Assembly: GCF_004342025.1 (NCBI RefSeq) | Contig: NZ_SLWN01000006.1 | Location: forward strand, 1 to 64,000 | Source: Kribbella steppae | GTDB taxonomy: Bacteria > Actinomycetota > Actinomycetes > Propionibacteriales > Kribbellaceae | DNA length: 64,000 nucleotides | Direction: 5' to 3' | Shown here: positions 24,639 to 32,451 of the stretch, one piece after another | Layout: every line of letters starts with the position of its first letter | Numbering within the stretch: position 1 is the first letter of the stretch | Notes under the pieces: generated by a model | The model's database searches: none | Seen by the model: the letters and a program-made list of their open reading frames with translations, nothing else | What the model was told of the DNA's origin: nothing | Translations under genes and position numbers: made by a program

Positions 24639-25501
24639 CATTGCGCGGATTGGCCGGAAAGGTCGCCATCGTCACGGGCGCCGCAGGCGGTCTCGGAGGT
24701 GCGACGGTGCACCGGCTTGCCGAGGAGGGTGTGAACGTCGTGGCCGTGGACCTCGCCGAGAGTGCGGCCAAGGAGGTCGCCGCGGCGGCGCCAGGCAGGG
24801 CGATCGGAGTAGGCGCGGACGTGAGCACCGAGGACGGCGTGGACGCGTACATGCGGGCTGCCGTCGGCGCGTTCGGCCGGGTGGACCTGCACCACCTCAA
24901 TGCAGGGATCGCGGGCTCTCTGGCCGACCTCGTGGACGTGACGGTCGACGAGTGGGAGAAGGTGATGGCCGTCAACCTGCGAGGCCCGTTCCTCGGCGTA
25001 CGGGCGGCCTTCCGCCACTACCTGGAGCGCGGCAGCGTCGGATCCATCGTCGTCACCTCCTCCATCGCCGGTCTGCGGGGGAGCGATGACCTGCTGGCGT
25101 ACACGACCTCGAAGCACGGCACGGTGGGGCTCGTCCACGGTGCCGCGGTCTACGGGGGACCGATCGGAGTTCGCGTGAATGCCGTTGCTCCGGGCATCGT
25201 TCCCACGCCGATCTTCGGCGAGGCCGGGATGGCCGACATGCGCCGGCGCGCGAGCACCTCGCCGCTGCGGCGCGCCGGCCGCCCGGACGAGGTGGCCGCG
25301 ACGGTGGCGTTCCTGCTCAGCGACGAGTCCAGCTACGTTACCGGCGAGATCTTCTCCGTCGACGGCGGCGCGAGTGTGCAGAACACCAACCGCCGTGGCG
25401 GGGGAGCGGGCCTGTGGGACGTCTCGGTGACGGATGGGGCGATACTTGATCGGCATCGGCTGGACGCCTTCCAGGAGACATCTCAGCAGGCCGCCCGATG
25501 A
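24635..25501 (+). CDS. Short-chain dehydrogenase/reductase
   Basis: A 288-residue classical SDR. The cofactor motif is TGAAGGLGG at about residue 15, followed by LNAG, the active Ser in TSSIAG and Tyr-x3-Lys in YTTSKHG. It is about 30 residues longer than usual at the C-terminus. It is in the coupled operon (ATGA overlaps at both ends), just upstream of a zinc alcohol dehydrogenase. It probably oxidises a secondary alcohol intermediate with NAD. Confidence 0.88.
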   Translation: MTLRGLAGKVAIVTGAAGGLGGATVHRLAEEGVNVVAVDLAESAAKEVAAAAPGRAIGVGADVSTEDGVDAYMRAAVGAFGRVDLHHLNAGIAGSLADLVDVTVDEWEKVMAVNLRGPFLGVRAAFRHYLERGSVGSIVVTSSIAGLRGSDDLLAYTTSKHGTVGLVHGAAVYGGPIGVRVNAVAPGIVPTPIFGEAGMADMRRRASTSPLRRAGRPDEVAATVAFLLSDESSYVTGEIFSVDGGASVQNTNRRGGGAGLWDVSVTDGAILDRHRLDAFQETSQQAAR

Positions 25502-26586
25502 CAGCGATGCGCGCCGCCCTGCTGCGAGGCTTCGAGCGCCCCTTCACCGTCGAGGACGTGGAACTGCTCGACCTCGCGCCGACGCGGGTGCTGGTCCGCA
25601 CGAAGGCGGCGCCGTTCTGCTCGACCGACGTGACCAGCTTCCACGGCCGGCTCGGGAAAGTCCCTCCGACGATCCTGGGTCATGCTGCGACCGGCGAGGT
25701 CGTCGAGGTCGGTGAGCTGGTCCGCGGCATCGAGGTGGGGCAACGCGTCGTCGTACCGGGCACGCCTGAATGCGGCCACTGCTTCTATTGCGGCATCGGC
25801 CGGCCCGACCAGTGCTCAGAGCTGTTTGACCTCGGCGGCGTCTATCCGGACGTGGCGACGACCTCGGACGGCCTCGTGGTGAACGCCGCAGGATGTGTGG
25901 GCGGGTACGCCGAGCTCATGAACGTCTCGCAGAACCAGGTGTTCGGAGTCGATACCGATCTGCCGTGGGAGGTGCTCTCGCTCCTCGGCTGCGGCATCAC
26001 CACCGGTGTCGGCGCCGTGCTCAACGTCGCACGTGTACAGCCGGACGACGTGGTCGCCGTCGTCGGTGCGGGGCACCTGGGACTCTGGGCGATCCAGGCG
26101 GCGCGCCTGGCCGGGGCCCGCGACGTGGTCGCGGTCGACCCGACGGAGGAGCGCCGCGGCGTGGCGATGAAGGTCGGGGCCACGCAGGCGGTCACCCCCG
26201 AGGACGCGTTGGCGGCCGTGCGTGGCGTCACCGAGGGGAGGGGAGCGGACAAGGTCATCGAAGCGGCCGGTCCCCCCTCGGCGCAACGACTGGCGCTGGA
26301 GATCTCCCGGCGGGCCGGCACCGTCGTGCTGTCCGGCCTGAAGGATGCGGCGGGGGAGGTCACGTTCCCGCAGATCCCACTCGCGATCCACGGCCGGCAG
26401 ATCCTCAGCACGCAGAACGGCAACGTCCGGATGCGGCGCGACCTGGCTGCCTACGTCCGCCTGCTCGAACGCGGCGCACTGGATCCGACGCCGATCATCA
26501 CCTCCACCTACCGGCTCGACGACATCAACACCGCGCTCGAGCGCTCCGAACAGCTCGAGGATCTCTCGGGCGTCCTCGTCTTCTGA
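25498..26586 (+). CDS. Zinc-dependent alcohol dehydrogenase (MDR family)
   Basis: A 362-residue medium-chain dehydrogenase. The structural zinc lobe is CGHCFYCGIGRPDQC with four cysteines. Catalytic zinc ligands are Cys in FCSTD, His in GHAATG and Cys in LGCGITTG; the usual Glu of the GHE motif is Ala. The NAD motif is VVGAGHLGLWAIQ. It is the last gene of the operon that starts at 19694 and should oxidise an alcohol from the catabolic pathway. The Glu to Ala change near the metal may alter the metal site. Confidence 0.9.
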   Translation: MTAMRAALLRGFERPFTVEDVELLDLAPTRVLVRTKAAPFCSTDVTSFHGRLGKVPPTILGHAATGEVVEVGELVRGIEVGQRVVVPGTPECGHCFYCGIGRPDQCSELFDLGGVYPDVATTSDGLVVNAAGCVGGYAELMNVSQNQVFGVDTDLPWEVLSLLGCGITTGVGAVLNVARVQPDDVVAVVGAGHLGLWAIQAARLAGARDVVAVDPTEERRGVAMKVGATQAVTPEDALAAVRGVTEGRGADKVIEAAGPPSAQRLALEISRRAGTVVLSGLKDAAGEVTFPQIPLAIHGRQILSTQNGNVRMRRDLAAYVRLLERGALDPTPIITSTYRLDDINTALERSEQLEDLSGVLVF

Positions 26587-26644
26587 CCACGCGGCGTGGC
26601 GGCTCGCCGGATACCGTGGAATCCCGGGTCCGAGCCGGTATGTT

Positions 26645-26661
26645 TGTAGGACATTCATACC
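26645..26661. promoter_or_regulatory. GntR operator box before second gntR
   Basis: TGTAGG-ACATT-CATACC matches the box with one change per arm and ends 15 bp before the gntR start. It suggests autoregulation of GntR copy 2. Confidence 0.6.
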
Positions 26662-26676
26662 GCCATTCAAAATGGG

Positions 26677-27390
26677 ATGACCATGGCCATGACTCCGAAC
26701 TCGCTCGCATCGGCCTGGACCACGAGTCCGGTCGGCCGGGTCGCCGCACCTTTGCGTGAGCAGGTCATCACGGCCCTCCGCGAGGCGATCCTGGACTTCC
26801 GCCTCGAGCCGGGCCAGCGGCTGGTCGAGCGAGAGCTGATCGAGCAGCTCAACGTGTCGCGTACGACTGTTCGCGAGGCGCTCCGGGAGCTCACCTCTGA
26901 AGGCCTGATCAAGGTGCTGCCGCAGAAGGGGGCCGTTGTCGCGGCGCCGACCCCGGAGGAGGCGCGCGATCTGTACGAGGTCAGGGCCGCGCTGGAGAGT
27001 CTGGTGGTCCGGCGGTTCGTCGAGAACGCGCCTCGCTCGCAGGTACACGCACTCGAGGCGGCGACGGAGCGGTTCGCCGAGGTCGCGTCCGAGGAGTCCG
27101 TCGACCCGCGCAAAATCCTCAAGGCGCGCGACCACTTCAACGAGATCCTGCTGGAGGGCGCCGGCAGTGAGGTACTACGGCACCTCGTGGAGAGCGTCCA
27201 GGCCAAGGTAAGGGTGCTGCGCATCAAGGGTCTGTCGATCGGACACGCCGAGGCCGTCCAGGAGTTGCGCGCCATCGTCGCCGCCATCCGGGAACGGGAC
27301 GCGGACACGGCGGCCGAGATCTACGTCAAACAGATGCAGCGCGCCGCCGCCAACGCCCTCGAGGGCCTCAAGGAAATGCAGGCCGAATAG
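26677..27390 (+). CDS. GntR-family regulator with FCD domain, copy 2
   Basis: A 237-residue paralogue of the regulator at 23898. The winged helix (VERELIEQLNVSRTTVREAL) is nearly the same. The FCD domain lacks all three usual metal-binding histidines (RDHFNE, VQELRAI, YVKQMQ). Copy 1 keeps one of them, so the two may sense different ligands through the same operator. Its own promoter carries a GntR box. The ATGs at 26677 and 26683 are both possible. It converges on the monooxygenase gene with a 28-bp gap. Confidence 0.88.
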   Translation: MTMAMTPNSLASAWTTSPVGRVAAPLREQVITALREAILDFRLEPGQRLVERELIEQLNVSRTTVREALRELTSEGLIKVLPQKGAVVAAPTPEEARDLYEVRAALESLVVRRFVENAPRSQVHALEAATERFAEVASEESVDPRKILKARDHFNEILLEGAGSEVLRHLVESVQAKVRVLRIKGLSIGHAEAVQELRAIVAAIRERDADTAAEIYVKQMQRAAANALEGLKEMQAE

Positions 27391-27418
27391 CTCCTGCCCG
27401 TGGTCGATGAACCGGGTC

Positions 27419-28696
27419 TCAGAACGTCAGCGGCTGCCCGAAGTGGTAGCGCGACACCGACCCGTACGTGACGTCCCACTTGGCGGCGATGTGCGTCTTG
27501 AACATCGCCACGTCGCGGTAGTACTTCTCCATCGGTGAGCCGAGCCGCGCAGCGCTGGACCCGGCTGTCGCGAACGCCAGATCGACCGCCTCGTTGGCCA
27601 GCTGAGCGCCCTGCAGGATCACGCCACGCAGTCGGGCGTCCTCCTCCGGGGTGAACTCCTGGCGAGTGCGCTCCCAGCGCCGGCCCAGCTCGGTGTACTG
27701 GCGCATCGCGGCGAGCAGCAGGGTCTCAGCGGCGTCGATCTGGGCCAGCAGCTTGCCGTACCAGCGGTGGTACTCCGCCGACTCTGTCCGCGGGATGACC
27801 GGCGGGAAGCTCGCCGGGCGCCCGGCCATCAGCTGGTCGAACACGTCGAAGGCCGCCCAGGCCGCGCCGACCTGAGTGGCGACCAGTTCGCAGTTGAAGA
27901 AGGCGATGGTCCGGCCCAGGTACATCGGGTTGCCGTGCAGCTGGTAGCCGATCGTGCCGTGCTCGCCGAGCGTGTGGTCCTTGAAGTCGTAGACGACGCT
28001 GAGGTGCTCTGGGATCAGGGCCGCCTCGACCCGGAGGGAGTTCGAGCTGGAGGCGCGCATCCCGATCGTGCGGTCGCCGCCCCAGTCGTCGAGGATCTCG
28101 TAGTCGCACCGGGGCACGATGAACACCCGGAGCCCGAGCGCCTGGTCGTCGGCGGTGAAGGTCGGGGCGACGAGCATCGCGTGGGTGCTCCACATCGAAC
28201 CCGAGCAGTAGTCCCAGGTGCCGGCCAGCTGGTAGCCGTCGGCGGTGCGGACCGCCCGGCCGCGGGGGATGGTGCGACCGGGGGCGATGAGGTCGCTTGC
28301 GAAGAGTTCGCGCTGGGCCTGTTCGGGGAAGAAGGACGCGACGTGCCACGTGTGTCCGGCGCCGAGGATGAACGACCAGCCCACGCCGGGATCGCCGCGA
28401 GAGATCTCGATACCGACCCGGAGGAAGTCCTCGAGCGAGAACTCCAGGCCGCCGTACCGCTTGGGCTGAAGCATCCGGTAGAAGCCGGCGTCGAGGAGCT
28501 GTTTGTGGATCGCCTCCGCATAGCCGCCAAGGGCCTCGTGCTCCGCCTGCGCGGCCAGCAGCGTCGGGCGCAACCTGGCCGCCACCTCGAGCAGGTGGTC
28601 GACGGTGCTCAAATCCTTCCCCGCCCCGGCGCCAAGGTCGCCCTCCGCCGCGGGATGGTCGGGTTCGGACTCGCAGGCATACAGGCTCGCGGTCAT
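27419..28696 (-). CDS. Flavin-dependent monooxygenase, acyl-CoA dehydrogenase fold (group D), copy 1
   Basis: A 425-residue protein. The helical N-domain includes LLDAGFYRMLQPKRYGGLE and ISRGDPGVGWSFILGAGHT, a beta middle domain has GTWDYCSGSMWSTH, and a C-terminal helical bundle contains GNPMYLGRTI. This is the pattern of HsaA/HpaB-like two-component hydroxylases, not of acyl-CoA dehydrogenases, because the catalytic Glu region is absent. It should use reduced flavin and oxygen to hydroxylate a phenol or similar ring. The flavin reductase fusion is divergent, with GntR boxes between. Confidence 0.86.
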   Translation of the reverse strand: MTASLYACESEPDHPAAEGDLGAGAGKDLSTVDHLLEVAARLRPTLLAAQAEHEALGGYAEAIHKQLLDAGFYRMLQPKRYGGLEFSLEDFLRVGIEISRGDPGVGWSFILGAGHTWHVASFFPEQAQRELFASDLIAPGRTIPRGRAVRTADGYQLAGTWDYCSGSMWSTHAMLVAPTFTADDQALGLRVFIVPRCDYEILDDWGGDRTIGMRASSSNSLRVEAALIPEHLSVVYDFKDHTLGEHGTIGYQLHGNPMYLGRTIAFFNCELVATQVGAAWAAFDVFDQLMAGRPASFPPVIPRTESAEYHRWYGKLLAQIDAAETLLLAAMRQYTELGRRWERTRQEFTPEEDARLRGVILQGAQLANEAVDLAFATAGSSAARLGSPMEKYYRDVAMFKTHIAAKWDVTYGSVSRYHFGQPLTF

Positions 28697-28718
28697 CGAG
28701 CTCTCCTCTCAACTGCTT

Positions 28719-28735
28719 TGTATGACGATACTACA
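28719..28735. promoter_or_regulatory. GntR operator box before monooxygenase copy 1
   Basis: TGTATG-ACGAT-ACTACA has a perfect left arm and a weaker right arm. It lies 23 bp upstream of the minus-strand monooxygenase start. Confidence 0.6.
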
Positions 28736-28806
28736 AGTATGTACTGCTGTGCACCAGTCGAGGCGGCTCCTCGCTCATGCAGGGCATGTCGCCCTCTTTA
28801 CGCGAT

Positions 28807-28823
28807 CGTACGACTGTCATACA
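28807..28823. promoter_or_regulatory. GntR operator box before flavin reductase fusion
   Basis: CGTACG-ACTGT-CATACA has a perfect right arm and a near-match left arm. It is 70 bp upstream of the reductase gene, on the other side of the same divergent region. Confidence 0.6.
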
Positions 28824-28892
28824 GTCTTCTCACCGAAGTTCACAGGGTTTTCACGCGGCTGGCCCAGCGGGCCTGCCGAAGGAGTTGATTCG

Positions 28893-30077
28893 ATGCCCAC
28901 GCCGTCACCCATCGCGCCGGCCGGCCAGTCCTTGGTCACCGCCCGGGAGTTCCGGGACGTCATCGGCCGGTTCGCCACCGGCGTCACCGTGATCACGACG
29001 GCGAACAACGGCGCCCGGTTCGGCAGCACCGCGAGCGCGGTCAGCTCGCTGACAGACGACCCGCCAATGCTGCTCGTCTGCCTTAACCGGAGCTCGGCCA
29101 CGGCCGCCGCGGTGCGCGACAGCGGGACCTTCGCGGTGAACGTCCTCGCCGAGGACCACGTGGATCTGGCCACTCGCTTCGCCTCGCGGGTCCCGGACAA
29201 GTACGACGGGGTCCCGACCGAGACCGCGTCGAACGGTTCACCGTTGCTGGTCGGCGCGATCGCCCACCTGATCTGCCGCGTCGCCGAGCAGGTCGAGGCC
29301 GGCACCCACTACGTGTTCGTCGCGCATGTCGAGGAGGCGACGTCGTACCCCGGCCATCCGCTGGCCTATTTCCGCGGCCGCTTCGGGCGGATGCAGACGG
29401 CACCGGAGGCCTCCGTCCTGCGAGAGGTCCGGGCCGGCGTGCTCGACGCCGGCAGCGACGTCGAGGAGGTCATCGACACCGCCCGGTGGGCCGGCGAGCT
29501 CGGGGTGGACGCGAACCTCATCCACCGTGCCCTGGTGGCACTGGCCGACGAGGGACTCATCCGGCGGGAGGGCGGCAGGTATCTCATCACGCCCGTCCCG
29601 GACTCGATCATCGACGAGGTGTACAAGGCCAAGCTCGCCATCGAGCTCGGCGTCGCGGAGTCGACGGTCGCCCACGCGACGTCCGACCAGCTGGCGCGGC
29701 TGCGCGAGCTGATGGAGGACACCCTCGGTTTCGTCCAGGACGGCAGGTTCACCGATCCCGAGGGCTGGGTGCAGGCTAACGAGCGGTTCCACGAGTACAT
29801 GGTCGGGCTCGCAGGGTCGGCGATCCTGCTGGACACCTACCGCCGCCTCGGTCTGCCGGGACTCAACCTGCGCGCGCTCGACCGGGGCAGCTATGCGTCC
29901 CGGTCGCTGCTCGACGACCACCGCGAGCTGGTCGAGGGCTACGAGGCGGGTGACCTGGCGCGGGTGGCCGCCGTACTCCGTCAGCACGCGCAGCGTCCGC
30001 TGGAGATGCGTCACCAGGACCACCTGCTCCGTGGCGAACCCGCGAACGCCGCTCTGACGGCTCAGCCGACCCGATGA
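28893..30077 (+). CDS. Flavin reductase fused to a GntR/FCD-type sensor domain
   Basis: A 394-residue fusion. Residues 15-165 are an HpaC-like flavin reductase domain (FATGVTVITT near the start, GTFAVNVLAEDHVDLA in the middle). Residues 178-228 look like a degenerate GntR winged helix (LGVDANLIHRALVALADEGL), and 235-375 like an FCD domain. The FCD metal histidines are present: His300 in NERFHE, His343 in DDHREL and His365 in RQHAQ. It should supply reduced flavin to the neighbouring monooxygenases. The sensor part probably tunes activity by substrate, as the MarR-like tail does in the Acinetobacter hydroxyphenylacetate hydroxylase reductase. AAGGAG supports the start. Confidence 0.88.
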   Translation: MPTPSPIAPAGQSLVTAREFRDVIGRFATGVTVITTANNGARFGSTASAVSSLTDDPPMLLVCLNRSSATAAAVRDSGTFAVNVLAEDHVDLATRFASRVPDKYDGVPTETASNGSPLLVGAIAHLICRVAEQVEAGTHYVFVAHVEEATSYPGHPLAYFRGRFGRMQTAPEASVLREVRAGVLDAGSDVEEVIDTARWAGELGVDANLIHRALVALADEGLIRREGGRYLITPVPDSIIDEVYKAKLAIELGVAESTVAHATSDQLARLRELMEDTLGFVQDGRFTDPEGWVQANERFHEYMVGLAGSAILLDTYRRLGLPGLNLRALDRGSYASRSLLDDHRELVEGYEAGDLARVAAVLRQHAQRPLEMRHQDHLLRGEPANAALTAQPTR

Positions 30078-30166
30078 GCAGTACCGAGATCCGTGAACTG
30101 CCCGATGTCTGCCGCTGCGACGGCAGCGATGATGACGTGCACGTGTGCACTGAGGAGATGCGATGA
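30074..30166 (+). CDS. 30-residue cysteine-containing microprotein, coupled on both sides
   Basis: An ATG overlaps the stop of the reductase fusion (ATGA at 30074-30077). A 30-codon frame follows whose own stop overlaps the ATG of the next monooxygenase (ATGA at 30163-30166). The peptide is MSSTEIRELPDV, then CRCDGSDDD, then VHVCTEEMR, with three cysteines, one histidine and four acidic residues near them. Both junctions are the standard coupling type used elsewhere in this island, so translation is likely. No family is recognised. A metal-binding or assembly role is only a guess; it could also be just a translational bridge. Confidence 0.55.
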   Translation: MSSTEIRELPDVCRCDGSDDDVHVCTEEMR

Positions 30167-31401
30167 CCACAGCACCCGCCGCGCAGCGCGACCTGACCGT
30201 GCCCTCGGAGGAGGAGCTCGTCGAGCGAGCGAGGGCGATGCGGGACGAGCTGCTCGCCCGTCAGGAGGAGGCGGAGCGCCTCACCCACATCCCCGCGGAC
30301 GTCCACGAGAAGTTCCTCGCGAACCGCTTCTACGACATGTTCGTGCCGAAGCTGTACGGCGGGCTCGAGGTCGCGCCCAAGACGTTCTTCGAGGTCTGCA
30401 AAGAGCTCGCCCGCGGTGACATGGGCAGCGCGTGGTGCTTCGCGCTGGCCGCCAACCATGCCCTCCACGTTGCCTCCTGGTACCCCAAGGACGTTCAGGA
30501 CCGGGCGTTCGGCAACGGCGACTTCCGGGCGGCGTCGGTGTCCGCTCCGACTGTGAAGGCGCAGCGGACCGAGGGCGGCTACGTCCTCAACGGTGTCGTG
30601 GACTACTGCTCCGGCATCCCGTACTCGACGTGGTACCTCGGTCAGTGCATGGTCCAGCAGGAGGACGACTCGGCTCCGGTGATGGGCATGTTCCTGGCTC
30701 CGGAGAAGACCTTCGAGCGGCTGCACAACTGGGGCGACTCGATCGGTCTCAAGTCCACGGGTTCGGAGAGCATCCGGTTCACCGACGCCTTCGTGGAGGC
30801 CGATCTCGTCATCGAGGACGCCAACATGATCGACATCGGCGTGAAGGACGGCACGGTCGGCTCGCAGTTGCACGGAAACCCCATGTACGCCGGCCGCGGA
30901 CTGCTCACCTTCACGTTGTCCCTGGCCAGCCTTGCGGTGGGCGGGCTCTACCACGCCCTCGACGAGTTCGAGCGGCTGATGCGCACCCGCAAGACACCGC
31001 TGCCGCCCGTGCAGTTGCGGCTGTACGACGTGGACTACCAGCGGCACTACGGTTCGGCCTGGACGAAGATCAGGACTGCCGAGCTGACCCTCGACGGGGT
31101 GATCGCCAAGCACGCGGAGTACTGCCAGGGCACCGTCGACGGCAGCCGCGAGTACACGTTCCTCGACGACTGGAGCCTGGCCTGCGTGGTCCGCGAGCTC
31201 ATCGTCCAGCTCTGGGAAACGCTCGAGCACGACCTGCTCCGGGTGGTCGGTTCGGGGTCCATGCGGCAGGGCGAGAGGTTCGACCGGATCTTCCGGGATA
31301 TGACCTCGCTGGTCACCCACCGGAATCCGATGCTGCGCGAACAGGCCTTCCGCAACACCGCCAACCTGCTGCTGGAGATCCCGCCGCCCGAGGCCCGTTG
31401 A
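30163..31401 (+). CDS. Flavin-dependent monooxygenase, acyl-CoA dehydrogenase fold (group D), copy 2
   Basis: A 412-residue homologue of the enzyme at 27419. Shared landmarks are YDMFVPKLYGGLEVAPK, ARGDMGSAWCFALAANH, VDYCSGIPYST and HGNPMYAGRG. It should take reduced flavin from the fusion reductase just upstream and hydroxylate an aromatic substrate. It is coupled by ATGA to the 30-residue microprotein. Two paralogous oxygenases with one reductase suggest two hydroxylation steps, or one with two related substrates. Confidence 0.87.
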   Translation: MTTAPAAQRDLTVPSEEELVERARAMRDELLARQEEAERLTHIPADVHEKFLANRFYDMFVPKLYGGLEVAPKTFFEVCKELARGDMGSAWCFALAANHALHVASWYPKDVQDRAFGNGDFRAASVSAPTVKAQRTEGGYVLNGVVDYCSGIPYSTWYLGQCMVQQEDDSAPVMGMFLAPEKTFERLHNWGDSIGLKSTGSESIRFTDAFVEADLVIEDANMIDIGVKDGTVGSQLHGNPMYAGRGLLTFTLSLASLAVGGLYHALDEFERLMRTRKTPLPPVQLRLYDVDYQRHYGSAWTKIRTAELTLDGVIAKHAEYCQGTVDGSREYTFLDDWSLACVVRELIVQLWETLEHDLLRVVGSGSMRQGERFDRIFRDMTSLVTHRNPMLREQAFRNTANLLLEIPPPEAR

Positions 31402-31443
31402 TCCCTCCCGAACCCGACCTGCCGTCGCCAGACAGGACCGACC

Positions 31444-32451
31444 ATGAGCACCACACCGCCGCACCTCGATGACAGCGTCGAGCCGATCACGATCCGCACG
31501 GGCTTCTTCTGGGTCCCCGGGGAGCAGGTATCCACACCGTACGGCACGCTTCCGCGCGGACCCCTCTACGTCGAGTGGATGGCGCCGGTCGAGGTCACCC
31601 GCCCCTACCCGCTCGTCCTCGTCCACGGCGGCGGCGGACAGGGCACCGACTGGCTCGGTACGCCGGACGGCCGGCAGGGCTGGGCGTACGACCTCGTCCG
31701 CGCCGGGTACGCCGTGTATGTCGTCGACCGTCCCGGCCACGGGCGCTCGCCGCACCACCCCGACGTACTGGGACCCGTCGCGCCGCCGTTGCCGCTGGAG
31801 TTCGCGAGCTTCCTGTTCGCGAGCCCTGATGACGCCGAGACGCAGACCCAGTGGCCGTGGGACCGCACGCTCGACGGGCCGGAGTTCAAGCAACTCACCT
31901 CCGCGATGGGCTTCTTCCTGACGGACTTCGCGGAGGGCCAGCGGCTGGACGGCGAGCGCCTCGCCGCACTGCTGGACCTGATCGGCCCGGCCGTACTGAT
32001 CACACACTCCGCCGGCAGCCCGGGTGGCTGGCTGGCCGCGAACCGGCGACCCGAGCTGGTCCGTGGGATCGTCACGATCGAGCCGATGGGACCGCCGTAC
32101 GCCGAGATCCCAGGGCTGGGCGAGATCGTCTACGGCCTGACGTACGCCGAGCTGACGACCGAACCGGCGATCGAGTCGCCGGACCAGCTGAAGGCGGATC
32201 CCTCCCGGTACCGCGTCCCCGGTCTCACCGGCACCCCGGTCGTCGTCGTGACAGGCAGCGCGTCCAGCAGCGCGGCCCAGTCCCCGCCGGTGGTCGAATT
32301 CCTCCTCGCCGTCGGCGGCAACGCGGAACTGCTGGCCCTCGCGGACGACGGCATCGTCGGCAACGGCCACGGGCTGATCCTGGAGGCCAACTCATCCGAC
32401 ACGGTCAAGCCGATCATCGCGTGGCTGGAGCAGCTGGACGGTCCAGAATGA
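31444..32451 (+). CDS. Alpha/beta hydrolase (esterase-like)
   Basis: A 335-residue cytoplasmic alpha/beta hydrolase. The oxyanion segment is VLVHGGGGQGTDWLG and the nucleophile is probably Ser in THSAGSPGG near residue 186. The acid may be in the VVVTGSAS strand region, and the His lies in NGHGLILE. It is longer than usual because of an insert after the first strands (residues 100-150). Ester or C-C bond cleavage of a ring product are both possible. It is coupled to the oxidase that follows (ATGA). Confidence 0.82.
   Translation: MSTTPPHLDDSVEPITIRTGFFWVPGEQVSTPYGTLPRGPLYVEWMAPVEVTRPYPLVLVHGGGGQGTDWLGTPDGRQGWAYDLVRAGYAVYVVDRPGHGRSPHHPDVLGPVAPPLPLEFASFLFASPDDAETQTQWPWDRTLDGPEFKQLTSAMGFFLTDFAEGQRLDGERLAALLDLIGPAVLITHSAGSPGGWLAANRRPELVRGIVTIEPMGPPYAEIPGLGEIVYGLTYAELTTEPAIESPDQLKADPSRYRVPGLTGTPVVVVTGSASSSAAQSPPVVEFLLAVGGNAELLALADDGIVGNGHGLILEANSSDTVKPIIAWLEQLDGPE

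Noticed and set aside
29863..32370. 835-codon minus-strand frame across three plus-strand genes
   Set aside because: It spans the reductase fusion, monooxygenase and esterase genes, each with strong motifs; a typical GC-rich antisense frame.
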